64,000 nucleotides of DNA from Alligator mississippiensis. Lineage: Eukaryota; Chordata; Crocodylia; Alligatoridae. The translations under genes were made by a program, and so were the position numbers. Positions 28,560 through 35,693 of the stretch are shown here, piece after piece. The notes under the pieces are model-generated. The model was given only the letters and a program-made list of their open reading frames with translations, searched no databases and was not told the origin of the DNA. Location of the stretch: positions 122,706,162 through 122,770,161 of the forward strand of contig NC_081824.1 in NCBI RefSeq assembly GCF_030867095.1, in the 5' to 3' direction. How positions within the stretch are numbered: the first letter of the stretch is position 1; each line of letters opens with the position of its first letter.

Positions 28560-29011
28560 CACACACACACACACACACACCCTTACCTGTCCGCGCTTAA
28601 GGCGGTGAGTGTGAAGACAGACACTCCCACTGAGGTGAGCTGGATGGCCGGGATGAGCTTGCAGCCCACCTCCCCAAACATCCACTCCTCCAAGAAGTAA
28701 CGGGAGGCATCCACGGGCACGCAAGTCACCAGCAGCAAGAGGTCTCCGGCAGCCAGGCTGGAGATGAAGATGTTGGGCACGCTCCTCATGGCGCTGTTGG
28801 TGATGAAGACCTTCATCAGCGTGATGTTGCCCAGCAAGCCCACAGTGATGATGAGCAGGTAAAGCGAAGGGATCACACAGCGGATGATGAACGCGGCGGC
28901 TTGGGGGTCAGGAGGCAGGAGGTCCTCTTCCAGTTCCCTGGGCACCCCGGCGTGGCTGGCATTGCCTGCAGGGGGCTGCGTGCTCAGGTTGGCGAGGGGC
29001 TCCTCAGGCAT
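3660..29011 (-). CDS. NMBR: Neuromedin B receptor (bombesin-family GPCR), three coding exons, join 3660-4061, 7732-8080, 28587-29011
   Basis: Seen: three minus-strand exons with consensus splice sites and matching phases (2 then 0) join into 391 codons, against 390 in human as I remember it. Features of the joined protein: N-glycosylation sequons near residues 8 (NLS) and 17 (NAS); seven hydrophobic segments; a GN pair in TM1 (61-62); Asp90 in TM2; Cys117 and Cys199 as the conserved TM3-ECL2 disulfide; DRY at 141-143; CWFPNH in TM6 (279-284); NPFALY in TM7 (321-326); and a CC pair at 341-342 as probable palmitoylation site. Known of the family: the receptor binds neuromedin B at the plasma membrane and signals through Gq and phospholipase C. 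NMBR is preferred over GRPR and BRS3 because several long stretches, such as [20 protein letters not shown], match NMBR from memory, and because GJE1 and VTA1 follow as in human. No stop or frameshift is seen. Confidence 0.97.
4742..5780. mobile_element. Non-autonomous DNA transposon with ~70-90 bp degenerate inverted termini and a GC-rich core
   Basis: The left end at 4742-4815 (core TTAGGAGGTTAGATTGAGTT) matches the reverse complement of the right end at 5690-5780 (core CTAGGAGGAAGTTAAATCATG), with shared gtacatacat, taaaaa-caccac and tttag blocks. The 0.85 kb between them is GC-rich with no transposase. Open frames at 4916-5576 belong to this core and resemble no protein I know. No clean target duplication was found. 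Confidence 0.55.
5781..6564. other. NMBR intron 2, nothing recognised
   Basis: AT-rich intronic DNA without recognisable elements. Confidence 0.5.
6565..6850. mobile_element. MITE of the tctacac family
   Basis: Begins gggtgcctatacacaag and ends with aatactccaggcgctttaattaaagc before actctaatcaaagttcccc. Several internal hairpins occur, e.g. tttatctaaggctc paired with gagctttagataaa around 6720-6755. The overall style matches the other copies listed in this window, but this one is divergent. Confidence 0.4.
7732..8080 (-). CDS. NMBR: NMBR coding exon 2 (DRY motif to third intracellular loop)
   Basis: The acceptor reads CTCCAG|GTACAAAG, and the first G completes Arg142 of the DRY motif. The exon encodes residues 143-258: intracellular loop 2 (YKAIVNPMD), TM4, the second extracellular loop with Cys199 and sequence [11 protein letters not shown]5 ([15 protein letters not shown]) and the start of intracellular loop 3. 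The donor is CAG|GTAAGT at 7732/7731. The length, 349 bases, agrees with phases 2 in and 0 out. Confidence 0.96.
8081..12019. other. NMBR intron 1, proximal part, no gene
   Basis: AT-rich with a TA/CA microsatellite at about 8346-8420. A stretch at 8262-8345 (gatatcatttattgaaccaactg) looks like an old copy of the repeat at 30275-30425. The GC-richer block 11110-11800 has open frames of up to 128 codons but no recognisable protein or repeat. Confidence 0.4.
12020..12391 (+). mobile_element. CR1-type LINE, 3' end fragment
   Basis: Contains the CR1 C-terminal coding remnant (aaaggaagttctttttt, attcattgccacaagatgt) and the 3' UTR ending ggatactgagcaagatggac then ccagtaaatggcatttctta, the characteristic CR1 tail. 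It is 5' truncated and decayed, with no open frame of note. Confidence 0.75.
12392..13278. other. NMBR intron 1, no gene recognised
   Basis: Mostly AT-rich. A short stretch at 12800-12905 (tatacatatgctccagg, actttaattagaacggctcc) resembles MITE termini of the tctacac type but is too short to classify. Confidence 0.35.
13279..13555. mobile_element. hAT-like MITE with 8-bp target-site duplication
   Basis: The left terminus is CAGCGATGTCAAACATG and the right terminus (reverse complement) CAGGGGTGTCAAACTGACC. Flanks tcttatgc (13271-13278) and tcttatgt (13556-13563) are an 8-bp duplication with one mismatch, as expected of hAT. The interior is about 250 bases of GC-rich non-coding sequence. Confidence 0.8.
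13586..13675. mobile_element. Fragment of a hAT-like MITE
   Basis: Shares gctagcactattaggtgtgc and gattcataag with the element at 59250-59920 (gttagcactactaagtgtgt, ggttcataag). It lies directly beside the element ending at 13555. Confidence 0.5.
13740..14397. other. GC-rich intronic block, no gene recognised
   Basis: Overlapping open frames on both strands (up to 189 codons on plus, 140 on minus) are present, but their composition follows the GC content and no domain is recognisable. Probably part of a GC-rich repeat with the minisatellite that follows. Confidence 0.4.
14398..14590 (+). repeat. Minisatellite with core gaggggcaccagcag
   Basis: Four copies of gaggggcacca(a/g)ca occur near 14425, 14471, 14510 and 14559, spaced about 40-50 bases. 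The same core appears in reverse orientation at 48150-48490. Confidence 0.65.
14655..14945. mobile_element. Diverged MITE related to the palindromic element at 28232
   Basis: The left end aggatctctgattttctatg and the right end accaggatccctg enclose AT-rich sequence with gtttcatt and aaaatggggatttgg, also present at 28232-28455. No target duplication was found. Confidence 0.5.
15040..15530. mobile_element. MITE of the tctacac family, longer copy
   Basis: Shares gagctgcctaattagctcca, cagtaaa, ctacacatgtgg, cctattagggcactgtaaa and the end aattaatttcacgtgtagatg with copies at 21430-21740 and 40484-40795. The GC-richer centre (tgtgggggctgcctgcca) is shared with 1811-2110. Confidence 0.55.
15531..17697. 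other. NMBR intron 1, no gene or clear repeat
   Basis: AT-rich sequence with no recognisable element and only short open frames. One of the longer element-free stretches of the intron. Confidence 0.4.
17698..17816. mobile_element. Short MITE-like element with acatgttcc ends
   Basis: The left end gacacatgttcc and the right end gaacatgtgggatgtc are inverted. The centre aattaactggttactattgc is AT-rich. Related to 36690-36910 and 40905-41100. Confidence 0.45.
18232..18330. repeat. Imperfect ~49-bp inverted repeat (hairpin)
   Basis: The arm at 18232-18280 (ggaggaatttt, ccatcccaaacat) is matched by the reverse complement of 18282-18330 (gggagaatttt, ccatcccaaacat), with almost no loop. It lies directly upstream of a LINE relic and may be the centre of a MITE. 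Confidence 0.65.
18345..19000 (+). mobile_element. Decayed non-CR1 LINE, ORF2 C-terminus with terminal zinc-finger-like tail
   Basis: Pieces in different frames read [17 protein letters not shown], then [20 protein letters not shown] (18586-18645), [29 protein letters not shown] (18760-18808) and finally [20 protein letters not shown] followed by H (about 18909-18971). This order matches the region after the reverse transcriptase in an endonuclease-RT LINE type common in animals, with a final C2H2-like motif. The clade (RTE- or Jockey-like) is not certain. Several frameshifts and stops show it is long dead. Confidence 0.7.
19001..20059. other. NMBR intron 1, no gene recognised
   Basis: AT-rich, with only short frames and no clear repeat. 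Confidence 0.4.
20060..20549. mobile_element. GC-rich repeat ending in a Tigger/mariner-like terminus
   Basis: The right end reads cacataaatcgagggaaacc then tgta; its reverse complement (tacaggtttccctcgattta) has the look of Tigger-type inverted termini. The inner 20090-20440 is GC-rich and has an internal near-repeat: ggcagctggagtcggctgct and caggctgctcccagggctgg units with gagctgctaca and cagctgctaca. The left terminus was not identified with confidence. Confidence 0.45.
20966..21080. mobile_element. Fragment of a widespread MITE (actcaaatataagatgaccc type)
   Basis: The sequence catatgtactcaaatataag followed by atgaccctgattatgatatg resembles the common ctcgaatataagacgaccc-type terminus. 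Only one end is recognised. Confidence 0.4.
21430..21740. mobile_element. MITE of the tctacac family
   Basis: The order gggcatgtctacatgagata, tttactgcagagctgcctag, tgtctacacatgcagccctg and the GC-rich centre ctgctttgacccagctcaa parallels 15040-15530, with the same sequence gctgctttgacccagctcaa in both. Confidence 0.6.
22051..22180 (+). repeat. Direct duplication, copy 1 (partner 22492-22624)
   Basis: Shares gccaaagg-tttgg-aacatctga, ggaggatgtttgcc-gtagta and ggatttggaatt-gtttggct with the partner, offset about 440 bases in the same orientation. Confidence 0.8.
22492..22624 (+). repeat. Direct duplication, copy 2 (partner 22051-22180)
   Basis: The second copy of the same unit, with scattered substitutions and a small length difference near gagtgactcatgg. 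The 310 bases between the copies show no internal match that I noticed. Confidence 0.8.
23240..23503. mobile_element. MITE with gcgtctacac-type inverted termini
   Basis: Begins ggatgcgtctacacaagatg and ends acatcacatgtagacatggc, which are inverted relative to each other. The interior contains an inner hairpin catttagtccttctaaaagg...actaaatg at 23439-23468. No protein coding capacity. Confidence 0.6.
23504..24283. other. NMBR intron 1, nothing recognised
   Basis: AT-rich sequence before the CR1 insertion; no supported feature. Confidence 0.4.
24284..24879 (+). mobile_element. CR1 LINE, 3' end including C-terminal ORF2 and 3' UTR
   Basis: Translation across frames gives [40 protein letters not shown] and then [20 protein letters not shown] (within 24536-24790), all typical CR1 C-terminal motifs. 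The tail ends in the CR1 repeat tgattctatgattct. It is 5' truncated. Stops and shifts show it is inactive, but it is one of the better preserved copies here. Confidence 0.9.
25034..25110. mobile_element. One end of a hAT-like MITE
   Basis: caggggctcaagcatgtggc followed by ccatgggccagatctggcc resembles the left end of the elements at 13279 and 35088. The right end was not found. Confidence 0.4.
25400..25563 (+). mobile_element. Degenerate CR1 3' fragment
   Basis: aagaacaggttatacaaaca, cttggttgggataatttaga and gatcctgccttgaccaaggc keep the order of the CR1 C-terminal and 3' UTR consensus. The terminal repeat is blurred (ctctgattgtg). Confidence 0.5.
25564..26689. other. NMBR intron 1, no gene or repeat recognised
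   Basis: AT-rich. Nothing supported. Confidence 0.4.
26690..26990. repeat. Compound TA/TATAGA/TC/CA microsatellite
   Basis: About 300 bases of (ta)n, tatatagata-type, (tc)n at 26907-26932 and long (ta)n at 26940-26970. The apparent open frames of Tyr and Ile codons on both strands come from this repeat. Confidence 0.9.
26991..28223. other. NMBR intron 1, distal part, no gene
   Basis: No recognised feature except a weak CR1-like trace near 27045-27090 (gggaacaggttgttagatag, ccctaggaaggtggctgaag). Confidence 0.35.
28232..28455. mobile_element. Near-perfect palindromic MITE (hAT-type) with 8-bp target-site duplication
   Basis: Two arms of about 100 bases are near-perfect reverse complements around a short (atac)n centre at 28335-28352. 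The ends are TAGGGATCCTGG and CCAGGATCCCTG. The 8-bp sequence ctcataac flanks both sides exactly (28224-28231 and 28456-28463). The length of the duplication and the terminal CAGGGATC fit the hAT superfamily. It carries no coding capacity. The arms being so alike suggests recent origin or gene conversion between arms. Confidence 0.9.
28469..28582. repeat. (TC)n(CA)n microsatellite abutting the NMBR exon 1 donor
   Basis: A pure pyrimidine run of tc and tccctc units is followed by about 11 ca units and ends four bases from the splice donor GT of NMBR exon 1 (28586-28585). In the transcript sense this is GTAAGG(GT)n(GA)n. Confidence 0.95.
28587..29011 (-). CDS. NMBR: NMBR coding exon 1 (N-terminus to TM3)
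   Basis: Encodes residues 1-141 plus two bases of Arg142: the glycosylated N-terminal tail, TM1, TM2 and TM3. The donor reads GACAG|GTAAGG on the minus strand, at 28587/28586. I chose the start at 29011 ([10 protein letters not shown]) because it aligns with the human start MPSKSLSNLS. Two in-frame upstream ATGs exist at 29035 and 29092, which would add 8 or 27 residues. The intron immediately beyond the donor is a (GT)n(GA)n microsatellite. Confidence 0.95.
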
Positions 29012-29900
29012 CCTCCCAGTCCCAGGGGATCTCATGGGGGGGGAGGGAGAAGCACACTCAGCCTGTCTGTCCTTCCAAGTTTTCCCCCACAAAAGCAGCT
29101 GCAGGGGAGGACTTGCCTGCAGTCACATCGAGCTCCCTTCACCTCTCTGCTGTTTTCCAGAGCAGTGCCTACCCCCTGAGCAGCGAGGAGAGGGTGGGAA
29201 ATGAATGATCTCTACAACGCAGCCCCTGCTTGCCTCCCTCGCCGCTCTTCAGGATGCTCGGCGACGTCTTTCCTCGCTGCTGGTCAATGCGGGGAGTGCA
29301 ATAACTTCATAGCCGGGTCTCCCCTCCCGCCCTCTGGCAGGGGATGCAAAGCTTTCCAAACTCTGCGGGTTCCCTCCAGCAGCGGTGATGCTGCCTTGCC
29401 TCTCCCAATAGCCTGCCCACAGGCTTGGGTGGTTTGCAGCGTCTTTCTCCGACGTGTTTCAGGTTGTTTCTGGCAGACGCCAGCAGGGAAGGGGAACGCA
29501 AGCCCTTTTCTCCCTTAGTCCTTTCCATTTATTGTTTCCCAGATCCGCCTCTGCTGGGAGGAGTTCCCCAGCCCCCTGGTACAAATGCCTGAAGTTTGGG
29601 CTGCTGTGGCTGGGAGGGGCTCTTCAGTTCCGGGGGATGGGCGGGGGAGGACACTGGGTTGCGTCTAACGCCGGATGGAGAAGCCCTACTGACTGGATCC
29701 CCGAGTGATCCTAGCCAAACTGCTGCTCCAGCTACGGGTCTGAGAAGGTGGGAATGCACCCGCCGAGGCTGGGGAGGAAAGCTGCGGGAGGTGCAGCTCG
29801 GGACGCGGAGGTAACCGGCTCTTCGGAAAGTTGCTGAGTTCCGAACTGCAGCAACTTGTTGGAGCGTCATGTTAAGCCCCTACCTGGCCCCGCCGGCGCA
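29012..29900 (-). promoter_or_regulatory. CpG-containing 5' flank of NMBR (likely promoter and 5' UTR)
   Basis: The block upstream of the NMBR start is clearly richer in G+C and CpG than the AT-rich introns and intergenic DNA, with CpGs throughout 29200-29330, 29440-29460 and 29640-29900. No clear TATA box was picked out and the transcription start cannot be placed. It has no good coding potential: open frames on either strand are short and resemble nothing I know. Confidence 0.5.
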
Positions 29901-30186
29901 GGCATTGTCATAAGCTAGATGGTTCTGTGTCTTCGAGACAAGAAGCTACCCCAGCCCTCTCCAGGAGCTGTCCAGCCTCTAGTGCTGAAATCATATAGGG
30001 TCCCTCCATAGGGACCCGACGCGTTTCAGAACCGGGTGGATTCATTCTATTGCAACCACATAGTTTTAAAGCGGGGCATAGAAGTGTGGAGGGAGTGAGA
30101 GGAGGGACCTATATGCAATCATCTTATCTATTGATGGTTGCTTTCATGAGTTTTGACCCAGGTATTTGGAAGTGTTTTGCCTTTAG

Positions 30187-30204
30187 GGGTGTGTGTGTGT
30201 GTGT

Positions 30205-30255
<51 letters not shown>
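30187..30255. repeat. (GT)n microsatellite
   Basis: About 34 dinucleotide units with one interruption (tgtatgtg), upstream of NMBR. Confidence 0.95.
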
Positions 30256-30257
<2 letters not shown>

Positions 30258-30274
30258 CTCCTATGTTGGGCGAT

Positions 30275-30425
30275 TGGTTGTAGCCGGTTGGTCTAAGGGC
30301 ATACGCAGGCAAGGTTCCTTGAGCAGATGTGATATATCTTTTATTAGACCAACCCAGTAGCTGGGGAAAAAAAATTTCTTTGCAAGCTTTCGGGCGCGAT
30401 CCCCCTTCTTCAGGCATAGGGAGGG
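30275..30425. repeat. Interspersed repeat of unassigned family
   Basis: tagccggttggtctaagggc, cttttattagaccaaccca and gcaagctttcgggcgcgatc followed by cttcttcaggcat is a familiar interspersed sequence of reptile genomes, probably the end of a transposon. An old relative may lie at 8262-8345. The family name is not certain. Confidence 0.55.
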
Positions 30426-33400
30426 AGTCTCTGCTGGTGGGAGACTTCAAGCCTTAAGTCTCCTCTCAAATTCCTTTGACTAAGGGGAGCAGGAAATAGG
30501 AAAGGTTTCTGAGAGGTATAGACTTGCTTTCATATGGAGATAGCAAATCCAAGTACATTATTAGTGGTGTTTGTCGCTGTGCAATGCAACAACAGAATGG
30601 TTTCTTCTACAACTAAGGAAAATTCTTTAGGGCTTTTTGTCCAACACTATAGGCGGCATGGAAGTTCCTAGACCCCAGCTGAAGTGCATTATGGGTACCT
30701 TTAGCATAAAAGACCCATGCATTTGTTTTCCTGAAGGCACCATTCCTTTACAGTATATTTCATGAGCATATATTATGAAGGAACCACATCTGGAAGCAAC
30801 TGTGGTTTTCAGCATGAAGAGCTTGTACATCGCAATACAGTTATATAAAGCCAGTTGTCATGTTGTCACGAGCATTGCCATGGCATTGGCTTGGCTTTTC
30901 TTTTCCTTTTCCCTCCTGAATCCCACCAAAAGGCATTGAACTAACTTTTAGTGTGTGTATGACATGGGTCTTTGACAAGCAGATTTAAAAGTGGATGAAA
31001 TAATGAAAGAATCAAACAAATAAATAAACACAGAGAAACCAATTAAGTGGAGTCAGAAACTTAGGAATGTAATATACTCAGAAAAAGTCACTCGTCTATG
31101 AGATAATGTTTACCCTACTGGTACCATATACCCCAGAAAGAAAATGACCTTATAAGAGAAAAGTTTTGTTGTTTTTTTTAAGAAATCTTTATATTCATAA
31201 TTTTATAAATGAATATCCATTATTGTTTTTCAGGAGTTCCACTGCATAACACTGTTTAGGAAATATATGTATATAATTCTTCTAACCTCTCTTCGAATAC
31301 ACATTTTATTGCAGAAATGTAGATTAGTGATTCGTGCAATGTAGATGACTGCCAGTAATTATTGTACAATAACATCCTACCGAAAACAACCTGTGCTAAT
31401 ACTCAGAAACACCCGACATGCAAATTGAGTGTTTACCACTAGGCGGCTGCTAGAAAATCCCACAGCTCGTTTGAAAAACGTACACTTGCATGTTTGCACA
31501 CTTAGGCAAATTAAACTGCAGGTCCTTTGGAAAGCAACCTTGCCTTGAGAAGCCCTCAAAACTTCTTGAAGATTACACCTCACTGCATTTATTCTGGTAT
31601 AATTCATTGTTCACTATTGCTGACATTAGGTTCCCTTTAAAGTTTTCTGCCCCATATTCCAGGCTACTGTGTCTGCTTATCGATATGTGCATTTAACCCT
31701 CGCCAAATCAGTCTAATCGCAACATCAGACATGGTTTCCATAGCTACTTCTTTGAAAAGGACTCACGTTTCCAGATAATAAAGAAGACTCGAGTTGGGAT
31801 GATGGTTTACAAGAATAATCTTATTTCACAATGCTTTGCAATTGGTTGCATAGATAATCGTGTGTCACAATGAGAGCGGAGTTTAAGTGGAAGTTAATTT
31901 GTTGCATTTGGAATGTATTTGGCACATGCCAAAGCTTGAGTTTCCTTGCCCCATGCAAACTAAAGGAGATGATATTTATTCTTCCGATTGAAGGGGAAAT
32001 TTTCCAACACATTTAAATGATTTAGAAACACGGGTTTGGTCTCCAAAATCACACAGGCGCTTTTGAGAATCACTTACTAAAAGCCAGGCTTTAATTCACT
32101 TCTTTATACTTAAATTATATTTTCAATACTCAGGGAAGGAATGAATGTACTTCTGGTGTCGTTATCTCTACCCTACAGCCTGCGCTGCGAACAGAGAGAT
32201 AGATCTTTCTTCCAATGTCATTCAAAGGATAAATACATAGACCACAAAGAGCAAATAAATTCCTTGGGGGAAGGGGAGGAAAGCAGACACAGAATTCAGG
32301 TTCCGATGCTCAAACTGCTTAACAAGCATTTGTCGAATAAGAGAGTTAATCCATGTCTTCTTGATGCTGTTGTTTATGTTGGATCACAGCCTAGAGGCAT
32401 TCAAGAGAAATGGCTAAAGTGATGTTGAGAGCAAAAAGAGGGAGAGAGAGCTTGCAACAGGTTTGTAACACCAGCAAGAGAGAAAAAAAAAACATGGAGA
32501 GGTTGAAAAAGAGCCAGCCCATTTTCCATTAGCACAGGATTACGTATATATCGGGGTGAAAAATCACAGTGCAGTGAATCTGAAGACTCTTAATATGCTT
32601 TACTGCTCCCCACAGAGGGAAAGGCAAAACCAACCATTCATTAAGCCAACAATCCCTATTACACGACTAAATAATAAAGTAGTGTGGGAATGAGGCTCCC
32701 ATACGGGCTCCACGCATCTCACAAGCGCCATCTACCGACAGCTGGTCAATAAAGAGAAGGTTTACTTCCCTCGTATTTGTTTTGCTCAGTGCTTAAGCAA
32801 CAGGCCCTTGTGCATATCAATAGATTATCTCAGGTTTAGAGCCTACAGGAGATTTGGGTGCTTAAAAGCATGATGGCTATTCTTGCACCAAAGATAAATG
32901 ATGAAAATATTATTTAATCATATTTTCTTGGTATACCTAAATGTTCTTCCACATCATTTGATGAATAACTTTGAAAGATATCCTTTTCTCAGTTGTAAAT
33001 CTGAACACTAATGGCTTACATAGACGCATGTAAAAGTATCTGGAAAAATGGATTTAGAAAGATGGATTTCTTGAGGTAAGAAAAATAATAGAAACCTGTC
33101 AGAAAAAGACACAAAGGATGAATAGTAAAGCTAAATGGGATTAAACAATTCTGTATGCTCTGAAAGATACATGATCTATAAAACCACTTGACACAAAAAA
33201 ATGATCAAAGCAATTTCAGTTTAATTATGCTGCGCATCTTCTCAGGTATGAACTGAAGTGTTTAAAAGATGGTGATGCAAATAATATTGCTTGTTTTATA
33301 TCTCTCTAATCATTTCAATATAGAACTCAGTTCCAAGTAATATGCAGCAGAAAAAAAACATTGACTGTAAAAGGGATTTTCTGACAGACAAAAAGACACC

Positions 33401-33649
33401 TGGCTTCTGTACTCCAAATATATTTGGAGCAGAAATGAAGCTGCAAGGTGCCAGCCAAATGAGAAGAACAAATGTAGTCAAGCTGTTTCTGTTATATTCA
33501 AAGGGAAAAGGACTGTTTTGATAAGAACTGGTAATGTTTAAACATTAATAACTGATTTACAGACAAAAGAGATAATTGTTAAAAAATTAATAATCATTTG
33601 GTTTAAACACTGTATTGTCGGAGTAATTATTGCAGAGTTCTTGGCAGCA
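30426..33649. other. NMBR upstream intergenic DNA, repeat-poor
   Basis: About 3.2 kb with few recognisable repeats and only short frames; gcaagcgccatctaccgaca-like stretches at 32700-32750 look unique. Low repeat load could mean regulatory constraint, but nothing direct is seen. Confidence 0.35.
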
Positions 33650-33879
33650 TACAGGATTGTTGGAAGCATTTTTGTCTACATTAAAATAGATTATATTCCC
33701 AACTCACAAATGTGCCAAGGGATTGTTCAGGATGTGTCCTAGAGTGAGTGGGTTATCCTGACTTCATAGATGGTAGACTTGGATTTGGTAAGGAAATTAG
33801 AGCTCCATCAAGTAGACAGATAAATTGCTGTATTTTGGACACCAGGATCACAGTTCAGGAGAGGAAGGAAAAACCTGGG
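33650..33879 (+). repeat. Dispersed repeat unit, copy 1 (partner 40235-40480)
   Basis: Shares aaatgtgccaagg-attgt, caggatgtgtcct, gacttggatttgg, ggaaatta and ggatc-cagttcaggagagg with the partner. Not recognised as a named family. Confidence 0.75.
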
Positions 33880-34140
33880 TATACTAGTGACCTATGTGAT
33901 GCAGCCATGATGAAGCCAAATGTCATTCAAGATATATCAGGTAATAAGGCATATCTTACCAGTTGTGATAAGGAAGCAGCACTATCACTGATCATCTGAA
34001 ACATTGTATATATTTTTGTTACTGAAGTTCAAGAAAAAATAGTTCATATTAAAACACAGAAAGGGTTCCTAGAGGAATGGGGATCCTGTTATATGAGAAC
34101 AGATTCAACAAGTCTGGCCTGTTTAGAGTAGCAAATCACA
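33880..34140 (+). mobile_element. Very old CR1-like fragment
   Basis: gatgcagccatgatgaagcc, aagatatatcaggtaataag, atatgagaacagattcaaca and ggcctgtttagagtagca follow the order of CR1 ORF2 after the RT core. Heavily decayed, so the call is tentative. Confidence 0.45.
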
Positions 34141-34610
34141 AGATAAGTTTCTTTATCCTGTTCAGAATGAATTTGCAGGCCTAAATCAGCACAAGTGATG
34201 GTGCTGCAATGATGACCTTGCAGGAGGCCTGACTCTACTAGTGAGGATGGTAGATAAGAGCTGACTTTTGCAGGGATACCCAATCAGAGCAGCAGCAGCA
34301 GCACCAGAAAAAATACTGTCTGACTTCATGGTGCCACATTGGGCAGGGGTCCCAGAGCTGAATTCATAGTACCTACCTCTCCAGTGAATAGAAGCAGGTA
34401 TCACAGAACTGGACCATGCAGCTGCAATATGATTACACATTTCACTCTGCGCTGAAGAAAACTGGCAGAGAAGAGGTAGCTCTGGAATCAAACCTATAAA
34501 TCAAGGTGCAACTAGGCAGTTTGTGAAGGGACTGAAAGTTCTGGATCTCCATAAGCCAGACAGCTTGTAACTGCAGCTGTGAAGTTGACCAAACTCCTGA
34601 TTTAGGTTTT

Positions 34611-34760
34611 AGAATCATAGAAAAGTAGGATTGGAAGGGATCTCTGGAAGTCATCTAGTCCAACCGCTTGCTCAAGGCATAAACACCACTATCTAAACTA
34701 TCCCATGCAAGACCTTATCTAACCTATTCCTAAAACTATACAATCAACCCTGTTGCACAA
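34611..34760 (-). mobile_element. CR1 3' end fragment
   Basis: In reverse complement the fragment ends with the CR1 tail (ccttccaatcctacttttct, atgattct). The plus strand reads agaatcatagaaaagtagga then agtcatctagtccaa. Strongly 5' truncated. Confidence 0.8.
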
Positions 34761-35087
34761 TTACAAGGCACAAGGGTTTTTTTATTGTAAATATATCTCA
34801 AATATGCACATTTCTTTTGGTTGTTTTTCCTTTTCCTTCAAATGAAAAATCATTCTTGTGACTCCATTTTTCAGAGTCCTGCTGGGCACCTACAAGATGG
34901 GAAAAACCACCTGCAAACAAACCAGGTTTAGGAGTGAAAGTGGGTTCTGGTCTCTGCTCCAAGGACTGTTTATGAATTTTTGTAGTTTAGGTTAAACAGT
35001 TATTGGCCAAAAAGTATAGAAGCCTTGAAGGATAGTGGAATCCAAGACTCTGACCTTGAACCTGAGTATCTAAGCACTGCCTAAGCC

Positions 35088-35410
35088 AGTGATATCCAAA
35101 CTTTTTGCCTCCTGGTCCCTCTGTGAATCAGACCTACCCAGTGGGCCCAATCCAGCATGTGGGGCAGGCAGAGCCCAATCTGGCACATGGATGTGGTGGG
35201 GGCATCCCAACCCTGCTCCAGACATGTGTAGGGAGAAAGCGTGGCCTGGCCCCAACTCAGCCATGCAGAGATAGGGAAGGGGACATGTGGACAGGGGAGG
35301 GGGGGTGGTTCAGCCCCAATCTGGCCACATGGGGGTTGGGAATGTGGAAGCAGTGGAAGAGATAGTTGGATGCCCTGGCTCCATGAGCCAGATTTGGCCC
35401 ATGGGCTGGG
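35088..35410. mobile_element. hAT-like MITE
   Basis: The left end ccagtgatatccaaactttt and the right end gggagttgagcacctgtg are inverted, and the inner gagccagatttggcccatgg parallels the element at 25034. The flanks gcctaagc and ggctaagc may be a target duplication. The GC-rich interior gives spurious frames. Confidence 0.5.
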
Positions 35411-35693
35411 AGTTGAGCACCTGTGGGCTAAGCTATAGAGCCAGGCTGTCTCTCACAGTTTCTGTTTCTGGCCTGATGAGCATTGCATTCCTTTCTTCAC
35501 CATGGCCCATAGCTCTAGGTGCTTAGGACATCTTCCTGGGAGGTGAAATTGTGCTTTGCACCAGCACAGCCTGTGGAGAACCTTTCATGTTCTGCATAAG
35601 TGTCCTAATTTGAAGCCATTTATAAATAAGGCAGTGATAGTGCCACCTTCTTCTGGCTGTGTTTTTAAAAATAAAGCAGCCATGACTACATTT

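Noticed and set aside
29998-30017. Short palindrome gggtccctccatagggaccc
   Set aside because: Only 8-base arms; no neighbouring signal gives it meaning.
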